From the NCBI GenBank assembly GCA_017882285.1, contig JADGPS010000003.1, positions 1 through 64,000 on the forward strand: DNA of 64,000 nt. Direction: 5' to 3'. Source of the stretch: Paludibacter sp. (GTDB lineage Bacteria > Bacteroidota > Bacteroidia > Bacteroidales > Paludibacteraceae). This document shows, piece by piece, positions 39,593 through 48,592 of the stretch. Both the position numbers and the translations under genes were made by a program. Below the pieces are notes generated by a model, which ran no database searches, was not told the DNA's origin, and worked only from the letters and a program-made list of their open reading frames with translations. How positions within the stretch are numbered: the first letter of the stretch is position 1; every line of letters starts with the position of its first letter.

Positions 39593-41884
39593 ATGAAAAC
39601 GGAGAAATTTGATGTAACGGGTATGACTTGTGCTTCGTGTGTGGCGCATGTCGAAAAAAGTGTGAGTAAATTAGAAGGTGTGAAAACTGTCAATGTCAAT
39701 TTACTGACTAATAGTATGACCGTTAGTTTTGATGAATTACACCTGAATGCATTAAACATTGAAAAATCGGTTGAAAATGCTGGTTATGAAGCTCATTTAC
39801 ATGAAATTGACTCTAAATCTAATCAACATTCGACTCCCAAAATTGATTATGTAAAACAAGAACAGGATGAAATGAAAATGCGATGGTGGATTTCATTCGT
39901 GTTTTTACTTCCATTGCTTTACATTTCAATGGGTCACATGATCGGATTGCCTTATCCTCATGCTTTTCATTCTACTGAAAACGCATTGTTGTATGCATTC
40001 ACACAATTTTTACTCACTCTACCAATTGCATTTGTCAATAAAAAATACTTTTTAAACGGCTTTAAATCCTTATTTAAAGCCGCTCCCAATATGGATTCGC
40101 TGATTGCCATTGGTTCGTCGGCGGCTATTGTTTATGGTATTTTTGCAATTTACCGTATCGGCTATGCTTTTGGTCAATCCGATTTACCAACGGTGGATCA
40201 GTTTTCGCAGGATTTGTATTTCGAATCCGGTGCAACTATACTAACACTTATCACACTTGGCAAGTATCTCGAAGCAAAATCGAAAAGCCGAACATCAGAT
40301 GCCATAACCCGTTTAATGGATCTGGCTCCCAAAACGGCACTTGTTATTCGTGATAATCAGGAAATTGAAGTTCCGATTGAAGAAGTCTTGGTAGGAGACA
40401 AAGTGGCTGTTAAACCCGGTCAGCGTGTTCCGGTGGATGGCATGGTTGAAAGTGGGAATTCTTCGGTGGATGAATCGGCTCTGACCGGTGAAAGTATGCC
40501 TGTTTTCAAACAAAACGGTGACACAGTGCTTTCAGCAAGTATGAATAAATCAGGCTATTTTACTATGTGTGCCACAAAAGTCGGAAATGACACCACGCTC
40601 TCGCATATCATTCAATTGGTGGAAGAAGCTTCAGCTTCCAAAGCCCCGATTTCTAAGTTAGCTGATAAAATCAGTAGTGTATTTGTTCCCGTCGTGATTG
40701 GCATTGCTGTGCTTGCAACAGGTGTGTGGATGTTATTGGGTTATCCTTTTGATTTTGCTTTGTCTATTGGCATTGCCGTTTTGGTTATTTCGTGTCCGTG
40801 TGCATTGGGATTGGCAACTCCGGTAGCGATTATGGTTGGAACTGGAAAAGGAGCGGAACATGGTATTTTAATCAAATCAGCAGAATCGCTCGAAATGGCG
40901 CATAAAATTGATACTGTTGTGCTTGATAAAACCGGCACACTAACAGAAGGGAAACCACGTGTAACGGACATTTTCTCCAATAAAATCATTTCCGAAAAAG
41001 GATTGCTTCAATTGGCTGCTTCGCTTGAGAAACCTTCCGAACATTCGCTGGCAGAAGCTATTTTGATGGAAGCGGAAAAACAACAACTGAAGATTAAACC
41101 GGTTGAGAATTTTCTGGCTATTCCCGGCCAGGGAATTGAGGCAAGTATAGAGAAAAAAACTTATTTGGCAGGTAATCTTAAATTGATGACCGACCGAAAG
41201 ATAAATCTGCAAGAATTTGCTGCTTTATCCGATAAACTTGCCAAAGAGGGAAAAACACCTTTGTATGTTGCCAATGAGAAAGAAGTTGTGGGAATTATTG
41301 CTGTGGCTGATGTGTTAAAAACGACGAGTATTGAAGCGGTAAAACTTTTCAAAGCGATGGGAATGGAAGTAGTTATGCTCACCGGCGATCATGCAGGAAC
41401 TGCAGCTGCCATTCAATCACAACTTGGAATTTCGTCGGTTGTGGCTGAAGTTTTACCGCAAGATAAAGACAAAGAAATTGCAAAATTGCAGGCTACCGGA
41501 AAAACCGTGGCAATGATTGGCGATGGAATTAATGATGCACCGGCTTTGATGCGTTCAAATCTGGGTATTGCTATCGGGGCAGGAACTGACATTGCCATTG
41601 AATCGGCCGATGTGGTGTTGATGCGCAGCGATTTGTTGGATGCTGTCACAACACTAAGACTCAGTAAAGCGGTGATGCTGAATATCAAACAAAATTTATT
41701 TTGGGCATTCTTTTATAATATTATCGGGATTCCGCTTGCTGCAGGAGCATTTTATGCTGTTTTGGGTTGGAAACTGAATCCCATGTTTGCAGCTGCAGCT
41801 ATGAGTTTCAGCTCGGTGACGGTAGTATTGAATGCGTTAAGATTATTGAGATTTAAACCAACCGTTTCACAACTAAACAACTAA
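39593..41884 (+). CDS. copA: Copper-exporting P1B-type ATPase
   Basis: Heavy-metal ATPase of 763 residues that pumps Cu(I) out of the cytoplasm. An N-terminal HMA domain holds GMTCASCVAHVEK near 8-20. The membrane metal site is SCPCALGLATP near 398-408, the phosphorylation site DKTGTLTEG near 444, the HP motif EKPSEHSLAEA near 482, and the hinge GDGINDAPAL near 642; the final helix region MSFSSVTVVLNALRL (MxxSS) supplies the last transport motif. A CAACTAAA tandem repeat covers its last codons and stop. The paired chaperone gene follows by 29 bp. Confidence 0.95.
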   Translation: MKTEKFDVTGMTCASCVAHVEKSVSKLEGVKTVNVNLLTNSMTVSFDELHLNALNIEKSVENAGYEAHLHEIDSKSNQHSTPKIDYVKQEQDEMKMRWWISFVFLLPLLYISMGHMIGLPYPHAFHSTENALLYAFTQFLLTLPIAFVNKKYFLNGFKSLFKAAPNMDSLIAIGSSAAIVYGIFAIYRIGYAFGQSDLPTVDQFSQDLYFESGATILTLITLGKYLEAKSKSRTSDAITRLMDLAPKTALVIRDNQEIEVPIEEVLVGDKVAVKPGQRVPVDGMVESGNSSVDESALTGESMPVFKQNGDTVLSASMNKSGYFTMCATKVGNDTTLSHIIQLVEEASASKAPISKLADKISSVFVPVVIGIAVLATGVWMLLGYPFDFALSIGIAVLVISCPCALGLATPVAIMVGTGKGAEHGILIKSAESLEMAHKIDTVVLDKTGTLTEGKPRVTDIFSNKIISEKGLLQLAASLEKPSEHSLAEAILMEAEKQQLKIKPVENFLAIPGQGIEASIEKKTYLAGNLKLMTDRKINLQEFAALSDKLAKEGKTPLYVANEKEVVGIIAVADVLKTTSIEAVKLFKAMGMEVVMLTGDHAGTAAAIQSQLGISSVVAEVLPQDKDKEIAKLQATGKTVAMIGDGINDAPALMRSNLGIAIGAGTDIAIESADVVLMRSDLLDAVTTLRLSKAVMLNIKQNLFWAFFYNIIGIPLAAGAFYAVLGWKLNPMFAAAAMSFSSVTVVLNALRLLRFKPTVSQLNN

Positions 41885-41901
41885 TCAACTAAACAACTAA
41901 A
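41870..41901 (+). repeat. 8-bp tandem repeat over the copA stop codon
   Basis: CAACTAAA, CAACTAAT, CAACTAAA, CAACTAAA: four copies in tandem, with the copA stop codon (41882-41884) in the second. The first encodes part of the QLNN tail. A change in copy number would not change the catalytic protein. Confidence 0.65.
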
Positions 41902-41913
41902 CAAATTACAATT

Positions 41914-42123
41914 ATGTCAGAAAAAACATTGCAAATTAAAGGAATGAGCTGTGGCCACTGTTCAGCCCGTGTAGAAAAAGCACTGAACGCCATCGATGGT
42001 GTGGAAGCAAAAGTGGATTTAGAAGCTAATACAGCAAAACTTACATTATCGAAAGATGTCAGTGACGAAACGTTGAAAACTGCTGTTGATAATGTCGGCT
42101 ATGAAGTGGTGGGAGTGAAATGA
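41914..42123 (+). CDS. copZ: Copper chaperone / HMA-domain protein
   Basis: A 69-residue single HMA domain that carries Cu(I). The metal motif is GMSCGHCSARVEKAL (residues ~9-23), and the fold continues EAKVDLEANTAKLTL. It probably delivers copper to the CopA ATPase encoded just upstream, in the same operon. The gene is followed by a strong bidirectional terminator shared with uvrA. Confidence 0.92.
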   Translation: MSEKTLQIKGMSCGHCSARVEKALNAIDGVEAKVDLEANTAKLTLSKDVSDETLKTAVDNVGYEVVGVK

Positions 42124-42145
42124 ATTCCAACAGTTTCTTTAAACA

Positions 42146-42177
42146 ACGGCAGCTTCAATTCGTTTTGAAGCTGCCGT
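42146..42177. terminator. Bidirectional terminator between copZ and uvrA
   Basis: Perfect 13-bp stem: ACGGCAGCTTCAA (42146-42158) with TTGAAGCTGCCGT (42165-42177), 6-nt loop. It lies between the convergent ends of copZ and uvrA. Neither side has a long T run. Confidence 0.7.
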
Positions 42178-42194
42178 CGTTAGTTGATTAATTA

Positions 42195-45014
42195 TTACAT
42201 TTTCTCTTTCAAAAACCTTCCGGTATAGGATGCCTTGCAATCTCTTATTTCTTCAGGCGTTCCTTCAAAAACCAGATTTCCACCGTTATCACCGCCTTCG
42301 GGACCAATATCGATGATGTGGTCGGCACATTTGATTATTTCAATATTGTGCTCGATAATAATGACAGTATGACCTTTGGCAATCAGAGCATCAAAGGCTT
42401 TCAGCAGCGTTTTTATATCATGAAAATGAAGTCCGGTTGTCGGTTCATCGAAAACAAAAATGGTTGGCTCCGGCTTTTCATTGGCAAGAAATGAAGCCAG
42501 TTTTACACGCTGGCTTTCACCACCCGAAAGTGTGCTGCTCGATTGTCCGAGTTTTACATAACCCACCCCAACATCCTGAAGCGGTTTCATACGTTTTACA
42601 ATTTTCTTTTCAGTATTTCCCTGAAACTGAGAAAAAAACTCTATAGCCTGATTGACAGTCATTTCCAAAACATCGAAAATGTTGACACCTTTGTATTGAA
42701 CGTCCAGAATATCTTGTTTAAAGCGTTTTCCGTGGCAATGATCACATTCCAGTACCAAATCGGCCATAAACTGCATTTCAACTGTTACGGTTCCTTCACC
42801 CTGACATTCTTCGCAACGTCCACCTTCAGTATTAAATGAAAAATGCGATGCCGAATAATTCATTTGCTTCGAAAGTTGCTGATCGGCAAAGAGTTTACGA
42901 ATTTCGTCGTACGCTTTTATGTAGGTGACCGGATTAGATCGGGAAGAACGCCCAATGGGATTTTGATCGACAAATTCAATATCTTTTGCCAAATGCATAC
43001 TGCCTTTCAACATTCCGAACTGACCGGTTCGGTCGGCAATACCGCCATAATGTTTTTTTAGGGCGGTGTAAAACACATTGCGAACCAAAGACGATTTTCC
43101 CGAACCGCTGACACCTGTAACGACTGTCATTATATTCAGTGGAAATTTAACATCAATACCTTTCAGGTTATTCTCACGAGCACCGATTACTTCGATATAA
43201 TTATTCCATTTCCGGCGTTGAAGGGGGACAGCGATTAGTTCCATCCCCAACAGATATTTCAGCGTGAATGAATTTTCAATTTGGGAAGAAATTTCTTCAT
43301 TATTCTCGTAAGTAAAATCGAGTGTTCCCTGAAACACGACTTCACCGCCCAAACGACCGGCTTTAGGACCAATGTCGATAATATAATCGGCAGCACGCAT
43401 AATTTCTTCGTCGTGTTCCACCACTACCACTGTATTTCCAAGGTCACGAAGTTGTTTTAATACTTTAATCAGCAAATGTGTATCGCGAGAATGCAAGCCA
43501 ATACTTGGCTCGTCCAGAATATACAACGAACCGACTAAGCTGCTTCCAAGCGAAGTTGCCAGATTAATACGCTGGCTTTCACCTCCCGAAAGCGAATTTG
43601 ACAAACGATTTAGCGTCAGATAGCCCAATCCGACGTCAAGTAAAAAGCGAATGCGGTTGTTGATTTCGATTAATAAGCGCTTTGCAATGGTGGCATCCTG
43701 TTCGTCCAGTTGAATATTTTCAAAGAAATCATTCAGGCTTTTTACAGACAAAAGTACAAGTTCCGATATAGATTTTCCATCGATGCGTATATAGGACGCT
43801 TCCTTTTTCAATCGGCTGCCATTACATGCCGGACAGGTAGTTTTGCCCCGATAACGAGCCAACATAACCCGATATTGAATTTTATACTGATTGGCTTCAA
43901 GATGTTTAAAAAAAGCATTCAGCCCTTCGAAATATTTATTTCCTGTCCAAATTAATTGACGTTGTTCATCGGTTAATTCGTAATAAGGTTTGTGAATGGG
44001 AAAATTGAATTTTGTTGCCGAGTGAATGAGTTGATTTTTCCATTCACTCATCACTTCGCCTTTCCAGCAAACAACAGCATCTTGGTAAATCGAGAGTGTT
44101 TTGTTCGGTACAACCAGGTCTTCATCAATGCCTATTACCCGTCCGAATCCTTCACAAACAGGACAAGCACCAATAGGACTGTTGAAACTAAAAGTATGAA
44201 CTGTCGGAGTTTCAAATTGCATGCCGTCTGCCTCAAAATTCTTTGAAAAATAAAGCATTTGTGACTCATTTCCAGTAATCATTTTAAGCACACAAACTCC
44301 GTTTCCTTCAAAAAATGCAGTTTCAATAGAATCGGTTAATCGGCTTATGGCAGTTTGCGTATGTTCCACCACCAATCGGTCAATCAGCAAATAAACATTT
44401 TTATTGTCGGCTCTGGTAATTTCTTTTAATAATTCAGGGATTGGAATTGTTTCGCCGTCCACCTCCAAGCGACTAAATCCCTGTAACTGTAAACTAGTAA
44501 GCTGTTCGCTGAGTGTTCTGTCTGAACTTGCTATCACGGGAGTCAGGATCATCAATTTTGTTCCATCAGGAAAATTCATTGCAGCGGTAACCACATCTTC
44601 TGCCTGGTGTTTGGTTACTAAATCACCTGAAATGGGTGAGTAAGTTTTGCCAATCCGGGCATAAAGCAGTTTGATGTATTCGTAAATTTCGGTAGAAGTT
44701 CCAACCGTAGAGCGCGGATTGCGGGTATTTACTTTTTGTTCGATGGCTATGGCGGGCGGAATTCCTTTGATAAAATCCACTTCCGGTTTACTCATTCGTC
44801 CTAAAAACTGACGGGCATAAGCCGAAAGACTTTCCACATACCGGCGCTGACCTTCGGCATACAAGGTATCGAAAGCTAAAGAAGATTTTCCTGAACCGGA
44901 AAGTCCTGTGATTACTACCAATTTGTTGCGTGGAATTTCAACATCGATGTTTTTCAGGTTGTGTACACGGGCACCTTTTATAATTATATTTCCTTGTTTG
45001 GACACTTTTCTCAA
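42195..45014 (-). CDS. uvrA: Excinuclease ABC subunit A
   Basis: Damage-recognition ATPase of nucleotide excision repair, 939 residues. Two ABC cassettes are visible: Walker [16 protein letters not shown] near 37 and [15 protein letters not shown] near 638; signatures [16 protein letters not shown] near 485 and [16 protein letters not shown] near 828. The zinc sites are [10 protein letters not shown] (~282), CPACNGSRL (~394) and [16 protein letters not shown] (~738). A TATCTTTG box on the minus strand at 45085-45078 is a promoter candidate. It is followed by repeats at 45031-45058 in the leader. Confidence 0.97.
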   Translation of the reverse strand: MRKVSKQGNIIIKGARVHNLKNIDVEIPRNKLVVITGLSGSGKSSLAFDTLYAEGQRRYVESLSAYARQFLGRMSKPEVDFIKGIPPAIAIEQKVNTRNPRSTVGTSTEIYEYIKLLYARIGKTYSPISGDLVTKHQAEDVVTAAMNFPDGTKLMILTPVIASSDRTLSEQLTSLQLQGFSRLEVDGETIPIPELLKEITRADNKNVYLLIDRLVVEHTQTAISRLTDSIETAFFEGNGVCVLKMITGNESQMLYFSKNFEADGMQFETPTVHTFSFNSPIGACPVCEGFGRVIGIDEDLVVPNKTLSIYQDAVVCWKGEVMSEWKNQLIHSATKFNFPIHKPYYELTDEQRQLIWTGNKYFEGLNAFFKHLEANQYKIQYRVMLARYRGKTTCPACNGSRLKKEASYIRIDGKSISELVLLSVKSLNDFFENIQLDEQDATIAKRLLIEINNRIRFLLDVGLGYLTLNRLSNSLSGGESQRINLATSLGSSLVGSLYILDEPSIGLHSRDTHLLIKVLKQLRDLGNTVVVVEHDEEIMRAADYIIDIGPKAGRLGGEVVFQGTLDFTYENNEEISSQIENSFTLKYLLGMELIAVPLQRRKWNNYIEVIGARENNLKGIDVKFPLNIMTVVTGVSGSGKSSLVRNVFYTALKKHYGGIADRTGQFGMLKGSMHLAKDIEFVDQNPIGRSSRSNPVTYIKAYDEIRKLFADQQLSKQMNYSASHFSFNTEGGRCEECQGEGTVTVEMQFMADLVLECDHCHGKRFKQDILDVQYKGVNIFDVLEMTVNQAIEFFSQFQGNTEKKIVKRMKPLQDVGVGYVKLGQSSSTLSGGESQRVKLASFLANEKPEPTIFVFDEPTTGLHFHDIKTLLKAFDALIAKGHTVIIIEHNIEIIKCADHIIDIGPEGGDNGGNLVFEGTPEEIRDCKASYTGRFLKEKM

Positions 45015-45030
45015 GAATTAAATAAAACAG

Positions 45031-45058
45031 ACAACAGACAAAAGACAACAGACAAAAG
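45031..45058 (+). repeat. 14-bp tandem duplication in the uvrA leader
   Basis: ACAACAGACAAAAG occurs twice without a gap. It lies between the uvrA start (45014) and the TATCTTTG box (45085-45078), so it would be in the 5' untranslated region. Confidence 0.6.
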
Positions 45059-45214
45059 AGTTTAGTAAATTAACCTGCAAAGATACGATTTAAGAAACGA
45101 ATATCGAATACAGGACATTGAATTATTACCAATAGAACTAATATGCAAAATTCATGCATTTATTAGTCGAAAAAAGGGATTTAAATTGTATAAAAAACAA
45201 ATAAATCGAGGAAT

Positions 45215-45230
45215 ATTGAATAAATATCAA
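45215..45230. promoter_or_regulatory. Possible ARG box upstream of argR
   Basis: ATTGAATAAATATCAA resembles the TGAATnnnnATTCA-type arginine operator in one half and has weak dyad symmetry. It lies just upstream of the argR promoter at 45250-45279, so autorepression is possible. The match is imperfect. Confidence 0.3.
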
Positions 45231-45249
45231 ATTATTTTAATCGAAAGCA

Positions 45250-45279
45250 TTGTTATATGCAAAATATATTGTATTTTTG
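45250..45279 (+). promoter_or_regulatory. Promoter of argR
   Basis: TTG (45250-45252), a 19-bp spacer and TATTTTTG (45272-45279), 27 bp before the argR ATG. A start at the upstream in-frame ATG (45186) would precede the promoter and is rejected. Confidence 0.65.
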
Positions 45280-45305
45280 CGGCAAATATAAATAATTATG
45301 CATTT

Positions 45306-45776
45306 ATGAAGAATAAACGAAACCGTATACAGATTATTTCTGAAATTCTCCGGTCAACTGTTGTAGGTAGCCAGGAAGAATTACTGAAAATTTTAAATCA
45401 GCGACAATACGAAGTAACTCAGGCCACCTTATCGCGTGACTTGAAATTACTGAAAGTTGCCAAAACCCCCTTGTCGAATGGTGCGTATAAGTATATTTTA
45501 CCATCATATAACAAACCTCTTCCCTCTTCCGGTTCATTCAACACATTAATTGCACACGGTGCGGTTTTGAGCCTTGAATTTTCAGGACAATTGGCTGTCA
45601 TAAAAACAAAACCAGGTTATGCAAGTGCTATCGCCTGGGATATTGACAACAAATCCACAGAATATGTGTTGGGAACAATAGCTGGCGACGATACCATTTT
45701 GGTTATTCCGCGCGAGGGTGTGACACATGAAGATATTCTCGAGATGATGAATATCACCTTTTCCGAAAAGGAATGA
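45306..45776 (+). CDS. argR: Arginine repressor ArgR
   Basis: Transcriptional regulator of 156 residues responding to arginine. The N-terminal winged helix reads RIQIISEILRSTVVGSQEEL and NQRQYEVTQATLSRDLKLL near 27-50. The C-terminal oligomerisation domain has VIKTKPGYASAIAWDID near 98 and GTIAGDDTILVIPREG near 122 (arginine-binding D). It heads an arginine cluster with a GNAT acetyltransferase and argG. The short form starting at 45306 is the standard ArgR length. Confidence 0.94.
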   Translation: MKNKRNRIQIISEILRSTVVGSQEELLKILNQRQYEVTQATLSRDLKLLKVAKTPLSNGAYKYILPSYNKPLPSSGSFNTLIAHGAVLSLEFSGQLAVIKTKPGYASAIAWDIDNKSTEYVLGTIAGDDTILVIPREGVTHEDILEMMNITFSEKE

Positions 45777-45858
45777 TAGGTTTTAAGGTATAAAAAAGAT
45801 TGTAGTTTACTTAGTTAAAGAGTTGTTTTCAAATTTAAAAGAACTCGTTAAATTGATT

Positions 45859-46422
45859 ATGGACGAAAAGATAAACGTTGATGAGATAAAGGTACAAGTA
45901 GCTGATGAGCTTTATTTAAGTTATGTTGATACGATTTTGACCACTATAGCAGATGCAGCCAAAGTGCGAGGAACAGGTATTGCCAGACGCTCGCCCGAAT
46001 ATATCGAGCAAAAAATGAAAGAAGGAAAAGCCATTATAGCTTTAGCAGGAGAGGAATTTGCAGGATTTTGCTATATCGAAACTTGGGGAAATAAGAAATT
46101 TGTTGCCAATTCGGGATTAATCGTTGTAGAGAAATACCGTGGTAACGGTTTAGCCAAACGCATCAAACGTAAAGCTTTTGAACTTTCTCGTCAGCGGTAT
46201 CCCAACGCTAAAATTTTTGGTTTAACCACAGGCTTGGCTGTCATGAAAATTAACTCCGAATTGGGTTATAAACCGGTTACATTTTCCGAACTCACCGATG
46301 ACGAAGCATTTTGGAAGGGCTGCCAAAGCTGCGTAAATTATGATATTTTGCAGCGCACCGATCGCAAACATTGTTTGTGTACCGGTATGTTATTTGATCC
46401 GGCAAAAGACCTCGAGAAATAA
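45859..46422 (+). CDS. GNAT acetyltransferase of the arginine cluster
   Basis: A 187-residue GNAT-fold protein. The acetyl-CoA site is VVEKYRGNGLAKRIKRKAFE near 90 (R/QxxGxG/A equivalent RGNGLA), with GEEFAGFCYIETWG near 60. The C-terminus carries CQSCVNY and HCLC cysteines near 152-175, possibly a metal site. In Bacteroidales this gene stands between argR and argG; it may supply the N-acetylglutamate-forming (ArgA-like) step, since that position suits arginine synthesis, but the acceptor is unproven. ATG 45859 is preferred over in-frame 45823 because homologous proteins start near KVQVADELYLSYVDTI. Confidence 0.85.
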   Translation: MDEKINVDEIKVQVADELYLSYVDTILTTIADAAKVRGTGIARRSPEYIEQKMKEGKAIIALAGEEFAGFCYIETWGNKKFVANSGLIVVEKYRGNGLAKRIKRKAFELSRQRYPNAKIFGLTTGLAVMKINSELGYKPVTFSELTDDEAFWKGCQSCVNYDILQRTDRKHCLCTGMLFDPAKDLEK

Positions 46423-46476
46423 TTATTTACAATTGAAAGACTTGGGACTATAGACCTTTGACTTAGACAAAAGAAT

Positions 46477-47676
46477 ATGAAAGAAAAAGTAGTTTTAGCA
46501 TTTAGCGGAGGATTGGATACTTCCTTCTGTGCCAAATATTTATCCGAAGAAAAAGGGTATGAAGTACATACCGCTGTTGCCAATACAGGAGGATTCAGTA
46601 CCGAAGAGTTGAAAGTGATTGAGGATAAGGCTTTTCGTTTGGGAGCAACATCGCACGTGGCGCTGGATGTGACTCAGGAATATTACGAAAAGAGCATTAA
46701 ATACATGGTTTTTGGTAATGTGTTGCGTAACGGAACGTATCCCATTTCGGTTAGTTCGGAAAGGATTTTTCAGGCTATTGCCATTATCAATTATGCCAAA
46801 GAAATTGGTGCCGGTTATGTAGCACACGGAAGTACCGGAGCCGGAAACGATCAGGTACGTTTTGACTTGACTTTCGAGATATTGGCACCGAACATAAAAA
46901 TTCTGACGCCAACCCGGGACATGGTGTTGACCCGCGAATATGAAATCAACTACTTGAAAAAACATGGTTTCCAAGCCGATTTCAAAAAAATGGAATATTC
47001 TATCAATAAAGGTTTGTGGGGAACAAGTATTGGTGGAAAAGAAACACTTAAATCAGAACAAACTCTGCCTGAAGAAGCTTATCCAAGTCAGGTTGAAAAA
47101 CAAGGCGAAGAAACCGTGACCATTGAATTTGAAAATGGAGAACTTTGTACAATCAACGGTCAGAAAAATGATAACAAGGTATTGTTGATTAACAAATTGG
47201 AAGAAATTGCCAATAAATACGGTATTGGTCGCGATATGCATATTGGCGACACCATTATCGGTATTAAAGGTCGTGTAGGTTTCGAAGCTGCCGCACCGAT
47301 GTTGATTATCAACGCGCATAAAATGCTTGAAAAACACACGCTTACTAAATGGCAACAATACTGGAAAGACCAATTGGGTAACTGGTACGGCATGTTCCTG
47401 CACGAAGCTCAATACCTGGAGCCGGTAATGCGCGATATTGAACAATTCTTGCAAAGCTCCCAACAAAATGTAACCGGAAAAGTGATTGTAAAACTTCGAC
47501 CATATAGTTATACATTAGTGGGTGTTGAAAGTACTTTCGACCTGATGAAAACCGATTTTGGAGAATATGGCGAAGTAAACCGCGCCTGGAGTGCTGATGA
47601 TGTGAAAGGTTTCACCAAAATCCTTGGAAACCAAATGAAAATTTACTACAACGTTCAGAAACGGAACGGAAAATAG
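46477..47676 (+). CDS. argG: Argininosuccinate synthase
   Basis: Joins citrulline and aspartate with ATP to form argininosuccinate. The 399-residue protein has the ATP pyrophosphatase loop AFSGGLDTSFCAKYL near 8, the AHGSTGAGNDQVRFDLTFE motif near 115 and ESTFDLMKTDFGEYGEVNRA near 350. It completes a visible argR-GNAT-argG cluster and is closed by its own terminator before efp. Other arginine genes (argC, argD, argB) are not in the window. Confidence 0.96.
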   Translation: MKEKVVLAFSGGLDTSFCAKYLSEEKGYEVHTAVANTGGFSTEELKVIEDKAFRLGATSHVALDVTQEYYEKSIKYMVFGNVLRNGTYPISVSSERIFQAIAIINYAKEIGAGYVAHGSTGAGNDQVRFDLTFEILAPNIKILTPTRDMVLTREYEINYLKKHGFQADFKKMEYSINKGLWGTSIGGKETLKSEQTLPEEAYPSQVEKQGEETVTIEFENGELCTINGQKNDNKVLLINKLEEIANKYGIGRDMHIGDTIIGIKGRVGFEAAAPMLIINAHKMLEKHTLTKWQQYWKDQLGNWYGMFLHEAQYLEPVMRDIEQFLQSSQQNVTGKVIVKLRPYSYTLVGVESTFDLMKTDFGEYGEVNRAWSADDVKGFTKILGNQMKIYYNVQKRNGK

Positions 47677-47702
47677 AAAAACAATAAAACTAAAAGATTA
47701 CC

Positions 47703-47736
47703 AAAAAGCCTTTGCTATAAAAAGCAGAGGCTTTTT
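47703..47736 (+). terminator. Rho-independent terminator of argG
   Basis: AAAAAGCCTTTGCT (47703-47716) pairs with AGCAGAGGCTTTTT (47723-47736) with one T-G pair and a 6-nt loop. The 3' arm ends in TTTTT. It separates argG from efp. Confidence 0.85.
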
Positions 47737-47758
47737 AATATATTGAATATCAATTAAT

Positions 47759-47789
47759 TTTGATGTTTAGAATAAAAATTGTACTTTTG
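47759..47789 (+). promoter_or_regulatory. Promoter of efp
   Basis: TTTG (47759-47762), a 19-bp spacer and TACTTTTG (47782-47789), 33 bp before the efp ATG. An in-frame ATG at 47763 lies inside it. Confidence 0.7.
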
Positions 47790-47822
47790 CAGCCGATTAA
47801 ATTAATTTATAAATTTTACTTC

Positions 47823-48389
47823 ATGATTAATGCTCAGGAAATCAAAAACGGAACGTGCATCCGCATGGATGGAAAGTTGTATTTTGTTATAGAATTTCTT
47901 CATGTAAAGCCCGGCAAAGGCAATACTTTTATGCGTACTACACTGAAAGATGTAGTGGATGGTCGCGTTATTGAACGACGTTTTAACATCGGCGAAAAAT
48001 TAGAAGATGTACGCGTAGAACGCCGCCCTTATCAGTTCGTTTATAAAGAAGGCGAAGATTTTATTTTTATGAATCAGGAAACCTACGACCAACATCCAAT
48101 TAATCGGGATTTAATAAACGGAGCTGATTTTTTACTTGAAGGAATGAGCGTGGAAGTTGTATCAGATGCTTCAACCGATACTGTGCTATATGCCGACATG
48201 CCTGTTAAAGTACAAATGAAAATAACTTATACTGAACCGGGTATGAAAGGCGATACAGCTACCAACACACTTAAGCCCGCAAGAGTTGAGTCAGGTGCCA
48301 CAATACGTGTACCTTTGTTTATCACCGAAGGCGAAACTATTGAAATTGATACCCGTGATGGTTCTTATCTCGGTCGTGTAAAAGCATAA
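47823..48389 (+). CDS. efp: Elongation factor P
   Basis: Relieves ribosome stalling at polyproline sequences. The 188-residue protein has three beta-barrel domains: NAQEIKNGTCIRMDGKLYFV at the start, the modifiable lysine loop HVKPGKGNTFMRTTLKDVV near 28-46 (K at PGKG), and the C-terminal SGATIRVPLFITEGETIEID near 158. ATG 47823 is used because the promoter overlaps the earlier in-frame ATGs. Lysine modification enzymes (EpmA/B) are not in the window. Confidence 0.96.
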   Translation: MINAQEIKNGTCIRMDGKLYFVIEFLHVKPGKGNTFMRTTLKDVVDGRVIERRFNIGEKLEDVRVERRPYQFVYKEGEDFIFMNQETYDQHPINRDLINGADFLLEGMSVEVVSDASTDTVLYADMPVKVQMKITYTEPGMKGDTATNTLKPARVESGATIRVPLFITEGETIEIDTRDGSYLGRVKA

Positions 48390-48409
48390 TCATTTCAAAC
48401 AATATTAAT

Positions 48410-48447
48410 AAGAGGCTGTCTCAAAACTAGTTGAGTCAGCCTCTTTT
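48410..48447 (+). terminator. Terminator of efp
   Basis: AAGAGGCTGTCTCAA (48410-48424) pairs with TTGAGTCAGCCTCTT (48431-48445), 14 of 15 bp, followed by TT. The 14-mer AGAGGCTGTCTCAA recurs in the opposing terminator at 48552-48592. Confidence 0.85.
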
Positions 48448-48551
48448 GTATAAAATAGAAGTTGAGTTTAAGAAGATTATTTTCAAATATTCAATTCTGA
48501 GAATATCAATTTCGATAAAAATGAAGATTTTTGTCTAAAAACAAGAATAAA

Positions 48552-48592
48552 AAAACTGTCTCAAATTTAATTTTGAGACAGCCTCTAATTCT
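48552..48592 (-). terminator. Terminator of the DUF2007-UspA gene
   Basis: On the minus strand CTGTCTCAAA (48581-48572) and TTTGAGACAG (48565-48556) form a perfect 10-bp stem followed by seven Ts. The minus strand also starts AGAGGCTGTCTCAAA, the same word as the efp terminator. Confidence 0.85.

Noticed and set aside
41870-45058. CRISPR array from the tandem repeats in the copA-uvrA area
   Set aside because: The repeats have no spacers (8- and 14-bp perfect tandems) and no cas genes are near.
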